DNA from: Angiostrongylus vasorum
Taxonomy: Eukaryota; Nematoda; Chromadorea; Rhabditida; Metastrongylidae
Assembly (NCBI GenBank): GCA_018806985.1
Contig: JADANN010000355.1
Coordinates: 792,001-856,000 of the forward strand
Length of the DNA stretch: 64,000 bases
Direction: 5' to 3'
Part shown: positions 48,780-59,714 of the stretch, in pieces
Layout: each line of letters starts with the position of its first letter
How positions within the stretch are numbered: position 1 is the first letter of the stretch
Notes under the pieces: model-generated
The model's input: the letters and a program-made list of their open reading frames with translations, nothing else
The model's database searches: none
What the model was told of the DNA's origin: nothing
Position numbers and translations under genes: made by a program

Positions 48780-51700
48780 TATGCTTCTCCACCGTAATCG
48801 TCTCCGTCTAATTCAGGAAACTGACATGAATTCGGAACAAGAAGGGAAATAGATTATGTCGAATGTTAAAATAACCTTAAACAGAAAAGTCGAAAGTGTC
48901 CTAAATAAATCGCACAAATCAGCTTTAACAGAAAAAAGGAAACAGTGTTTACAAAATTACCAAGAGTGAAACTAGGGTCGATAACGTCCCAAAAAAAGTC
49001 AAAGGTCACCATGTTAACAGCTAAAACTGTCCTCGCTATTAGAACTGGAACCAAGTTGCTCACCAGAGTCTCCACTTTTCTCACCACCCATTTCTGAAAA
49101 GACCCTGTGTATAGCGACTATTCCCAGAATAGTTTCTATTTCTTTCTATATCTATTTCTAACTTTCTATTACTGTATGTTTCTGTAGTAAGAATCATATC
49201 CACTGTTTCTCAAGTTGCCTAGCAAATATCGTAGTATGTAAATGTTTTGATCCCATCCTAAGGAAGTTCGATCGCTACAAACAGTCTTGTTAGCAGTATT
49301 CCGCTCTCTGATCTCTGGTTTTGAGAGGATTTGGAAACCGAACCGACGAATGTTTTCAGTAAAGCTGCTGGACCTGTGCCAAATACCGCCTTCTCCGGAA
49401 GCATACAAACAGCATCGTGAACTACTATCTTGGTTCGCTCTTGTCCAAGTTCGTCAACAATCCATCCTCGTTTGTCCCCCCCTATTGATCTCGTGTGTCA
49501 CCTATGTAGATTATCGTAGTTGTTAATTCATATTGCACGTGGGTCATTATTGTATATTAGCTTCACTCTATCGTTATTACAGCACAGTCGCGAATTGTAC
49601 ATTAACTTCATTTCATCATTATTGAATGACCATCAGCCCAGTGTATCGTCATCATCATCCTGATCCTCATCCTCGTGTCGGTGTTCATTGTTTATCAATT
49701 GATCTGCGGTGCGTTGTCAATAGCGGCGGCTATCCTCGAATGCGTCCTGTCTGCAACGCCATCGGTGGCATGTACCATTCCTCCCACACTGTACGCCATG
49801 CGTACAAGGCCGGTGACCAGCCAACTTATGCTATGTATTTTATGCCGCTATAGTCGGCTATCAGTTCTCAGTTGCATTATTTATGGCCCAAGTTATCTCT
49901 TAGGCAATGGTGGCATCCATCGATGCTCAAACTTCACTCTGCAGACATATGGTTATCCAAGACCAACCGCCTGACCGTGTTCCTCAGATGTCTCATCTTG
50001 TTCGTACTCACTTCCACCATCGATGCTTAGCGTAGCCTAACGCACGGCTCGTCTGCATCTCACTCTTCTGTTGTTCTAGCCATCGGCATCTTGGCCATTG
50101 TACGCGCCGTCATCCACATCGCCTTAGTCGTCATTGTTATCAAGTTGCTATTATCATTGTATTAATGTTACAATAGTATCCTAAACTGTTGTGGCCTTAT
50201 TAGCTTCACTTCATTAGTAGTTGTAGCGCCTCATAATCTTGGACTCGCCTTGCTCTTATGCCAGTATTTTCCTGTCGTTATTCCTGTTGTATTGGTGTTG
50301 CATTTATATATATATAAGTGGTTTAATTACCCAAGTTTGAGATGTTGCTTTGTGGCAAATACGAAAAGTCCCACGTGGTGTCTTCTCACGAAGTCGAGCA
50401 TTTTGCTTAAAGCTAGTGGCTATTCGCTGCCGAGAACTGACTCGAAGGCCTATTTTCCCCTAGCAGCTGCATTACTGTGTACGATCGCATAAAATTTGTG
50501 CGTGCTTCAAGAGCGACTCCGTAACAAAGGTAGAATTGAAACAATATAGAATATAAATGAACAACAAGTACTAAGGTTCTTACCATCAGCTTTTCCTCCA
50601 GTGTAATTCAGACAGCAGGACCCTAAGGGCGAAGTAGATATCAATTTTCGCATATCTTCGAACGAAACCTTCAAAATCCTCAACCACTATAGCAAGAGGA
50701 AGTTCAATTCCAAAGTTAAAGCGGCGCAGAAATGTTCTATGCAGCAGGTGAGAGAAATAATTTAATCAAAAAACTATTAGACCATCACAATGTTTAACTT
50801 TGTATTTGCTGCCCCTTATTCTTTCACAGCAGGGTATAATGTGAAATACAACCACAATAATCAGAGATATTTTCAAAAACGTGAAACCCATGCCAGATTC
50901 GAACCCGCTCATTTTTTCAGGTGGCCACGTGTTACCCACTTTACCACTGAAGCCTTTGCTTTGTCTTTCTCTCGGCCAGTTTTTTATCTGAAGTCTCTGA
51001 TTGGGTATTAACCCCTCTACATTGTGTTGCTGTGGTCTACTGGTGTCGCATATCAACCTTTCTTCTTGTTTTCCGAGACAGACAAGTGCGCCGGTCGACC
51101 TGCCCCGAAAGGATGAAGAGGTTGGTTAGCACAGGCACAGGACGTGCGATGATGGAACCAAGGACTATGTGCGCACTGCGGAGCACCTTTAACCGCTGCA
51201 TTACACGCACGCTATCTGGCACTACAAGGATAGGTAGAAAACCGATTTCCACTTGTTGTATTCGAGTGCTTCAGCCATGGAAGAAGTCTAGTTCGTTCGG
51301 ATCTCGAATACAGCTTGAGCCGTACATTACATTTCTTTTCTCACTGGCATTTCGAGTACTGCTCTGGCATGACTTTCTCTTGGAAACCCTAGATGGCAGT
51401 GCTGGCTCGTTCTCGAGTAGTTACCACATGCAGCTGCATGCCTAAATAAATCGAGAGAAATTTGGTGCCTCAAATCTCGAATTCTTCCAGGACGACAGCG
51501 ATCCTGTGGTGGAAACGAATTTTGAGATGACTCAACCGACTATTTGAGGGTGATGTATTAAGCTGATTCTCATGCGGGATTGCCGCAGAATATCAAAGGT
51601 CTGATGGCTTTCTTGTAAAGTATTAAGATTTCACTAAATAACTTCAGCTCTGTAAGAACTATTCCCCAAATAGTTCCTACTTTCTATATTAGCGTATGTT

Positions 51701-52140
51701 TCCTGTTCACCTATAGCTATCTCAAATCTATCTTCGCATCTTCCTTAAATTGTCGCTTAGCCACTATCTCATGCATTTGTCTCGCAGGTGGCTGGAAACG
51801 GATTCTGTAACTTCTTTCAAAAACCGCTCCTCTTTGTCCGACATTTCGGGCACTGAATGAGCAGCAGTCAGCTGAATGTACTTTCCAGCATCTGCCGTTC
51901 CAATGAAGTTTTCGTACGAGCAACTGCGCCCTTTCACATGTAGCTCTATGGGATTCTGCTAGTAGAAAGAACTTTTAGAAGCTCTCCCTGGGCGCTGCCT
52001 CTAGTTCCCTCTGGCAAAGCTCCGCCCACTACAGAAGTAATACAAGCAGTCCAACTGCATTTGTCTGGGAGTGTTCGTAGTCACAATTTTAACTTATTAT
52101 TTACTGCCTATTCTTTTTAACGGCAGGGTATGTTGCGAAA
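48780..52140. other. Interval without a firm gene
   Basis: Contains a diverged fold-back arm (about 50830-51005), an old reversed SINE (about 51040-51210) and TCATCATCC/TATTG-rich low-complexity sequence (49600-50300). At 50612-50747 an exon-like block has good splice sites on both strands. I could not place it in a gene. Confidence 0.4.
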
Positions 52141-52435
52141 TATAACTCTAATGATGCTGAGATATTTGCAAAACTCCGAACCTTAGGTGGCTGCGGTGGG
52201 GAACGAACGCGCTATTATCCTATCCGGGGAGTAACGGGTTCACCACCACACCATGCGGAGCGGGTCCTTCTTTTCGCCGGTGTCTCAGCTAGGCCTATCA
52301 CGGGTGATTGCTGACGGCAAAAGATCGATAGGACTAGCTGAGAAACAGGCGAAACGAAGGGCCCGCATGGTGTGGTGGTGAACGTGACACCTAAGATTCG
52401 GAGTTTTGTAAATATCTCAGCATCATTAGAGTGTT
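52135..52435. repeat. Palindromic fold-back element (FB), second complete copy
   Basis: Left arm TGATGCTGAGATATTTGCAA...GGGGAACGAACGCGC, centre CACGGGTGATTGCTGACGGC, right arm GCCCGCATGGTGTGGTGG...TTTGTAAATATCTCAGCATCA. The right arm has lost about 50 bp. Confidence 0.8.
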
Positions 52436-53176
52436 CGTAGTGTTCGTCCTGTGTCCATGCATTTCATTCATCTCGCTGAACTCGTCCATATACTTCACTC
52501 TACTGTTATTGTTGTTACTGTTACTATAATCATAAAAATTGTAACCCAGTGTCTCAGGCGTTCGACTCAGCTACTTACACACAAGGGAGCCGCGTGGCAG
52601 CAACATGGACTAGTATTCCCGACGACTTGGTATTCGTATAAAGGTGTGAGCTCAACGCTACAACAAACTCTATCAACAATTCCACCAATTCTCGATGAAC
52701 TGAGAGCCACTGGCAACAGAAAGTACTTGTTGCATCTCGGTGGAAACGATGGCACATCTTATATAGACCAGTGGCAATCCCCAAAAAAGTGAATATTCCT
52801 TGAGATTACCCTTCCATGGGTTGGCCCTATAAATTAAACTGCAACACAAAAATGCTTAAATATTATTGCGCTTGTGAGCTGTAAGAATCAGCGCACAATA
52901 AAAATTGCTTGTAACCACTCACGAACCGAGTTGTACATCTTTCAACTGAGGCGAATGTACTGAGATTGTACATTTCGCGTAAACCACAATAAATGAACCA
53001 AATCCACTGTCCTACTTTTAAAAAAGATGCTTATTTTTGAGGAAATAATAGTCGCATAGGGGGTACAGATATGTCTTGTACTCATTCTTTGACATTTTAT
53101 TTATACAAATGCAACAATGATGAATATGACAAAAAACAAAACATTTTTAAAAATTAAAGAAATCATAAAAGACAAG

Positions 53177-54030
53177 TCATTTCATTATCATGCTTGTGTG
53201 GAATTTTTCGCCAGGCTTCTTCTTCCTCTTCTTCTTTCCAGAGCTTATCTTTTTCTTAGCACCTATGGCTCGTACCGACGACTTCATTGCATTCTGCGGT
53301 ATTTTCTTCGCCATCATCAATTTCGCTATTCGACGCATTGCCAAAGACTCACTTTGTGGTTCCAGGATTGAAAATCTGGAAAAGGCGACCACTTAGCAAA
53401 AGAATATTGAAAGGCGTTAATGAAGTAAGCCATCTCGAACTTGTATATTCACAAAGCATACGCTTACGGTAACGAGACTCTAAAACAGCTGTATCCACTC
53501 GAAGATGAAGATGGAGCATGTCAGTACGGAAATATGTTATTTCTACCAGTAACTAACCCTGAATTACGAAATTGATCAGAATTGCCAAGAGATGTGGTCT
53601 GCTTAATGAAAGTGATAGCTTCCTTTATTAACCGATGACTTGTTGAGGAAACCGCCTTGTCAATATCGATGGCTGGACGTTCTGAAAACTATTTTTTTTG
53701 CAATAATAAAAAAACAACCCATATAATCCAAAAAGGCACTGATTATTAATGCCGAGGTTAAATGAAAGCCGGTTTGAAAAAATAAGAATAAACGCATTTA
53801 AAAGAAAAACAAATAGAATTACGAATTGTAATTGTAATTCTTCCGGTCTCTGCTCATCTTATCGTTCATTGGTGACCACTATTGTCAACTAACCGAAGTA
53901 GATTATGCGAACTTTTGCGTCTTAAATCATAAAATAGGTCTCAAATCAAAAAATACGTACTTCCACTCGCTCCAGCTCTCAGCATTTCGTCCAGCTTTAA
54001 TTTCGATCCTGCCCTTTTCTTGTTACTCAT
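53177..54030 (-). CDS. Small lysine-rich protein, probably nuclear, unknown function
   Basis: Three exons with agreeing phases: 54030-53961, 53681-53558, 53375-53177, giving 130 aa. ATG 54030 lies 8 bp after a TTTTAG acceptor, which suits a spliced-leader site. The N-terminus is basic (MSNKKRAGSKLKLDEMLRAG), the middle helical and polar (HRLIKEAITFIKQTTSLG), and the C-terminus strongly basic (GAKKKISSGKKKRKKKPGEK), with a nuclear or nucleolar localisation look. I do not recognise the family. Gene structure is convincing; function is not assigned. Confidence 0.72.
53690..53800. repeat. Fragment of the hammerhead-associated repeat
   Basis: ATTAATGCCGAGGTTAAATGAAAGCCGG is the conserved block that accompanies the hammerhead-like motifs at 23, 33 and 58 kb. 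It lies in intron 1 of the small lysine-rich gene. Confidence 0.5.
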
Positions 54031-54364
54031 TTCGTGGCCTAAAACGTGAAAACACCTACTAATGTGGTAGAACACGAATTATGAGGAACCAAAAACTTCA
54101 ATTTCATGAGACTTGGAAAAACACAAGTGACATTATTCATGCCGTACAGGCCTGGAAATCAGGGTATATGCCACAAAAATGCAAGCTAGTCTCAATCATC
54201 CTCTTCTCAAGTAAGCTGCACATTAGTTTAACGCAATATAACAATGAAGAGGAAAGAAATGAAGTGTAAAGACGGAAGTATGCATTATATGTTATGTATG
54301 AAGGAAGTACTAAAACTGTCGAAATTATAATGTATACCTTTTAAGGAGACAATGACTTCTGAGA

Positions 54365-54645
54365 TAATGATGCCGAGATATTTGCAAAACACGCGGACTA
54401 AGGTAGCTCCGAACCTGTGATTTCCGAAAGCTCACGTGCTACTCACCGCACCACGGAGACCCCTGCTTTGCCGTTCTCTCAGCGGATTTTTTAGCCTAAC
54501 GCTGCAATCAGCAGCCACCCGCAAACAGGAATGATCTGAGCAGCACAAATCAGCATTGATCCTAGCTAAGCTGAAGTTGGAAATAGGGTTCGAAGCTGGC
54601 CTGGAGTTCTGAGTTTTGCAAACATCTCAACATCAATATGGTGAA
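54365..54645. repeat. Diverged fold-back element
   Basis: Left GATGCCGAGATATTTGCAAA and right TTTTGCAAACATCTCAACATC ends survive in inverted orientation; the interior is worn. Confidence 0.6.
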
Positions 54646-54729
54646 GATTTTGGACAAGAATTAATTGGTACATTCGATAGCAAAATCATAAAAGCAGTCT
54701 AGGGATCCTTATAAATCCCAACCTATGAT

Positions 54730-55800
54730 GGTTTTTGCAAGCAGTTCCGTTAATACTGCGCGGCTTTTTTCTGCTCTACGCGGAGAAAGGAATCATTCGT
54801 GAAGAGAGGTTGCCTATTACCGAGTAACGTTTCGCGAAAATAGTTATGCAAGACTGCCGACTTACTGTGGGCTGTTTCATTAAAGCCAAATAAGTTAGTA
54901 GATCTAGAGATTCCCACGTCAAACAATGAATGTCGCTTCTGGAATTATCACGGATGCTTTTCTTCGTCATAACAAACTCGGAGAGTTGCTCACGTTGCCT
55001 GTCCATTCTAATCAGTGTGTCTCAATGCGACGTCCTTCAGACGTTCTTCTAGGTCCACTCTTGGCGTTAAATTCTCCAATGATGACTTTAAAGAATTTAC
55101 GGCCTTTTCTTTAGAACTTCTCCAAGTCCGCACAGAAAGCTGCGACTTCGCCTTCGCCAGGGCTTCATGTTGATGTGTAAACCACTAAGACTGTCAAAGC
55201 CGGTATTGATTCATAACGCTTCAACCGTAAACGTCCGATTAGGATTCTTAGTAGATTAAATGAACCCATGCTAATGGTTCTAGTGTTGACGAAGACGTCA
55301 ACGTCGCCGACTTTTCTATTCTTGCCTAAGAAGAACTTCCTCTCCTGTATCATACACATAGTGAACAGCATCTTCTCTTCTCGACCAGTCCAATTCGTGT
55401 CTTGCCTAATGTTCTTAGCTTCCATGACCAGGTTCTTAATGAAGGATTCTGATGCTAGTGTAGTGCGTTATAAGTAGAGATCGTTAACTTATTAATTCTA
55501 GATCTATTTAGCCAAAAATTTCAGTGAGGTCATAGCAGGCTCTTCGTATTCGTTTCCACCACACGCTGTCGTATCCAGGGCTCTTTCAAGAGTCATAGGA
55601 ATGATGCTCACTTAGTTATGTCATGTGTTTGGTTATTGATACTCACTGGTAGCTTGCTCATATACCTCCCATAGCAGAAATGGTCCGTATTATTGGAGAC
55701 GACTCTCCAGCATTCTCCATAGAATTCCATCACTTTATTGCAAGCACTTAGCCGAAAAGACATGTAGAATACAACCTGCATATAAGGGGACATACCTTTG
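54730..55800 (-). mobile_element. RTE fragment, 5' region and endonuclease only
   Basis: Matches the 5' part of the two longer copies: 5' untranslated segment (TGGAGACGACTCTCCAGC, TTGCAAGCACTTAGCCG at about 55700-55755), endonuclease pieces ([20 protein letters not shown] near 55190) and REQLSEFVMTKKSIRDNSRS near 54950. No reverse transcriptase follows; heavily mutated. Confidence 0.82.
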
Positions 55801-57115
55801 CATCACGTACGAACAATTATGTGTAAATACTGATGATGTTTCTAATCCAAGCAGCACAAACAATCAGTCGTCAAGATGTTGTTGGCATTTCGTATTAAAG
55901 TGAACAGGACAAACGAACTCAAGAACAGACACAGGATTTCCTAGAATTGATACAATTCTGGGACAAAACCATTTAGCTAGTTAGAGAGCTAGAAATCCTT
56001 TCAGAAGAAGGATTCATGTAATTCCTCGGGACCTTGAAATTGATATGAGTATTTCACCTTCACTTTATTAATGGGTAATTCGTACTTCTATCTCTTTTCT
56101 TCGCAAGAAAGAGGGAATGAGACCAAGTTTCGACAGGTGTGAATCACGAATAAATCAGAAGTACGGCAGAGAACAAAGCAGTGACACGTACTGACTCTGG
56201 ACTGGGTAAACACCAATAGTGTAATAGAACGCAGTACATAAGACTTGCTCGAACACAGGAACAATTCAAGAAACATGAGAATTTTCTCCTTCTGAAACCA
56301 TTTTTCAAGAAAAGAGGCGCTAGTCTATGATATGAGAACTGCAAGCCTAAAAATAATGAAAGAGAATACAAAAGCGAAACAGGGATTCTAGTCATTAACA
56401 GCCCTTTCGCGGAGATATCGTCCTTTCTCTGATTCGAAGTACGCCTCCTGAACTTAGCGATCACATCTCTTTTAGCTATTTGGCATTGTGATGTGTATCC
56501 AGTAGTGGCTGATTGAGCACGCAATCAGTCGATGGTGAGTGATGGCTTGGAGTGGAGATGTGAAGGTTGAATCAGGTGATGATGTAACATCGTCACCACT
56601 ACTGCCACCGTCGTCGTCAAATAATAACTCTTCTTGTGTTCTGTCATCCCGTTAATCCTCCATAGACGCAATTCATCATTGTTTTTCACCGATCTTAACC
56701 GTAAATCCGACACGGCTTTCGAAAATACTGTCTGTAATGACTTATGATGAACCACTAACATGGAGATCATCCATAATAACATCAACTTACATCCGTGGAA
56801 ACATTTCATGCACCTGATTTGCCATGCGTATCAACTGTGAGTTGTCATTTTGGGTCTGTCGCCCGCGAAACGGATTTACGGGAGATGTTCCAGTAGAAAA
56901 TCTGATGGAAAATGACGGAACTTTAAGGAATCCAAACCGGCCGTGAAATCGAGTTGTTCAACCTGGGGTTACGGACGGTTGCGGATTCATTAGAAGTGGA
57001 AATGACACGGAGATAAGTCGGACAAGATCCGTCTTGTGCTAACCACCACATCAGACAGCAGTCGTGGAATTGGTGATCACATGACAAACGACGAGATAAT
57101 CCATGTTTCTCCTAA
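55800..57115. other. Interval without a supported gene
   Basis: Two long open minus-strand stretches (56524-56144 and 56809-56525) have hydrophobic patches but no recognisable domain and no clear splice structure, so I do not call them genes. Confidence 0.4.
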
Positions 57116-57116
57116 C

Positions 57117-57395
57117 ACACTAAGGACGCAAGTACCGCAGTGGCCGGAGGCGCCCTGCAATACATATAAGATCGATCTCAGCGTGAAGCCCCCACCATGC
57201 CCTACACTCCCCGTGGTCGATAAACTGGTACCAGACTTGTCTGGGAGGATCGCAGCAGTGGCTTAATACATCGGTAGGCCACCGCGACTGATTGCAAAGG
57301 CCAGACATGTGCATTCAATCACCTCCAACGATGCTTAATGAAGTCGAATGCATGACGGATCCCTCAGGGGACAGATCAACGCCGAGACCTATATC
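57117..57395 (+). repeat. tRNA-like SINE, family A
   Basis: From GGACGCAAGTACCGCAGTGG to GATCAACGCCGAGACC. Confidence 0.82.
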
Positions 57396-57592
57396 ATTTG
57401 TCTCAGCGTAAATCGCTTTCTTCGGCCTCGTCAAATGAATAGTGGACTCGATATGCGAAAAAATCTGATTGTGCTTGCGGTGTCAAGCAAGTGTTTTTAT
57501 AAATGTACTGTATGCATTCTTGATGTGGTAAAAGAAAAAGAAATACGTTACGTTGAATCCAAGCAGAGAAATGAGCATTAAATGGGTATAAT

Positions 57593-58392
57593 TTAAAAGC
57601 TGGCCAGCATCTGTAGCAAGAGTAACGGACAGATCAAGCTAACAATTGAAGCGACAGTACCACTATGGGCGAAACGTTCAGATGATGATAGGCAGGGCAA
57701 CAAACCGTATAGAGAGCGTGGCAATGATAATAAAGCGAGCCTTACCTGGCCATGAAACTTAAACAGTAGTACGATCAAAGTCATGCAAACGCATTTAGAA
57801 TGAAGCATAGTCAAGACAGTCAACCACCGGACTAGACCACAGATGAGAATATAAACTTGAATCGTTATGTCACGGAGAACTGTCATGAATCCAACAACTG
57901 CGAACCATATTAGCCACGGTAACACTTTATGAGATCGATGAGTACCGGCCACAACGGAAAGAAGTAAGACGCTGAACATGAGGAAGTATAAGAAGCCGTG
58001 ACATGTAACAGCCTCTTCTTGACGCGTCTGTTCTTTAAACGTTAGTTTAATTAGAAATTTGGTAACAAGTGGAACGAGAGCAAAATACGTGTTAATAGAA
58101 ACCCAAATAAGAGGGATGTTGCCTTTTATGTACTGAAGAGCTAGTCATGCCTCCGAATTCTTTGTCTGTGTTTAACTCACTATTCTCCATCTGGAGATGT
58201 GCCACTTAGTTTAGCGACTAAGTGAGCGGGGTCTTTCATGCAGAGAGATCAGAGGAAAAAGAGTCTAATTTCCAAAATGCCGCCTTACCTTAGATAGCGA
58301 CAGAGATATTGGGGATATTGAGTACCACCCTCCATCAGAGATTGTACAACTTCATCAAGTAAAATACTTAAAGCAATATCGAATGGATACCA
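57593..58392 (-). CDS. Candidate multi-pass membrane protein
   Basis: The best exon is 58132-57746 (129 codons, phase 0 at both ends), with about four hydrophobic segments: LIWVSINTYFALVPLV, GFLYFLMFSVLLLSVVAG, WLIWFAVVGFMTVL and a C-terminal VCMTLIVLLFKFHGQ. A tiny last exon 57610-57593 (MLASF, stop) follows a good acceptor. An upstream exon 58392-58289 (WYPFDIALSILLDEVVQSL...) has clean splice sites but ends in a phase that does not fit the next exon, so the link is unproven. Family unknown. Confidence 0.42.
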
Positions 58393-58756
58393 CTGAACAT
58401 TATCGTGTAAGACACAAAAAAACAAGTGCACTAAGTAAAAGCAAGCATTCATTAATCCTCAAGAGAACATATCGGATGACTAGCTGGTTTATAACACATC
58501 GGTATGCAACAAAATTCATAATATTTAGTAATAAAGTTTGTGAAGCTAAGAATTTAATGAATGACAATGTTGTTATGGAGAAAACCACAGCAACCCTAGA
58601 AGTCTGCAAATTATTGAACACCTAGAGAAACAAAAAAATAGAACAGCGTTGGGCTTCCTACAGTGAGTGAAAATTAGCAATGAATGGGCAGTGCAATCAC
58701 TTCTACTTGAAGTAACTCCCACGTCCGACTTTCTATTAACCTCGGCATTGATCAAG

Positions 58757-59385
58757 TAATTCTTCGTATTCTTGTTGATTGAGCAAACGCGAAGTGTTAT
58801 TTTATTCTTTATTCACGAACAAGCTGACGTTTCGGCGGACCTCGCCTTCCCCAGAGCCTGGAAAGGTCAAGTCGACAGCAATCCATTCGGCCAAACACCT
58901 CCATAACCAAACAGAAAACGCTAAACCAGGACTTCAATCACATTGAACATAGAATAGCTTCCCTGCACACTCACCGCTTTCCATGAGTCTTCCACTGAGT
59001 ATGTCGCCTGGGGACCAACCGCACAGAATTCACATGGAAGCGTAATGTGGCTCTCCCATCAGAATATTCGAGAAATCCTACTGAACAAGATGGTCTCCAC
59101 GCGACATACTCAGCGGGAGACTCATAGAAAGCGGCGAGTGTGCAAAGAAGCTATTCCGTGTTCAATGTGATTGAAATCTTGGTTAAGCGCTTTCTCTGTT
59201 TGGTTATGGAAGTGATTGGCGGAATAGATTGCTTTTAACTTGACCGTTCAAGGCTCCGAGGAAGGCGAAATCCGCCGAAACGTCAGCTTGTTCGTGAATA
59301 AATAAAAAATAAATAACAATAGATAAATAACAAAGAATAAAAATAACACCTCGTGTTTGCTCAACAAGAATACGAAGAATTACTT
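58757..59385. repeat. ~630-bp palindrome carrying hammerhead-like motifs in both arms
   Basis: Arms of about 260-290 bp (58757 to about 59015, and about 59095 to 59385) are reverse complements with moderate divergence around an ~80-bp loop. Each arm contains GGCG-loop-CGCC then GAAACGTCAGC (minus strand 58857-58823; plus strand 59252-59287) and ends in an AATAAA-rich stretch. Probably a relic of a Penelope-like element's terminal repeats; no reverse transcriptase or GIY-YIG endonuclease is visible. Confidence 0.7.
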
Positions 59386-59714
59386 CTACTTGAGTTCCAA
59401 CACCCATATTATTACTGAATCTTACACTAAACCACTTTACACACATGATAGACGACAGATAAGTCTAATAAGTAACTCTATTCAAAAGATCTTTGACAAT
59501 TGTCTTTACATCTTGGACGATGGAATTACTTCGAATAGAAAACCTGACTGCATAACTATATCAGAGACAAAAAAGAAGAGTTAAAGAGGGTAATACTTAT
59601 GGCTGAAGTAAAAGAAGTCCAGAACACCACAGAGAACTACGGCAAAATTGTACAACTTGATCACTACACGGGCAGAACAAAGATGACGGCATGATATTAG
59701 TAAACTCCCTATTT

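Noticed and set aside
52451..52792. Plus-strand protein-coding gene
   Set aside because: Alternative frames share the block and a fold-back element lies directly upstream; no family match, so not called.
56144..56809. Two adjacent minus-strand genes
   Set aside because: Open frames only; no start context, splice pattern or recognisable domain.
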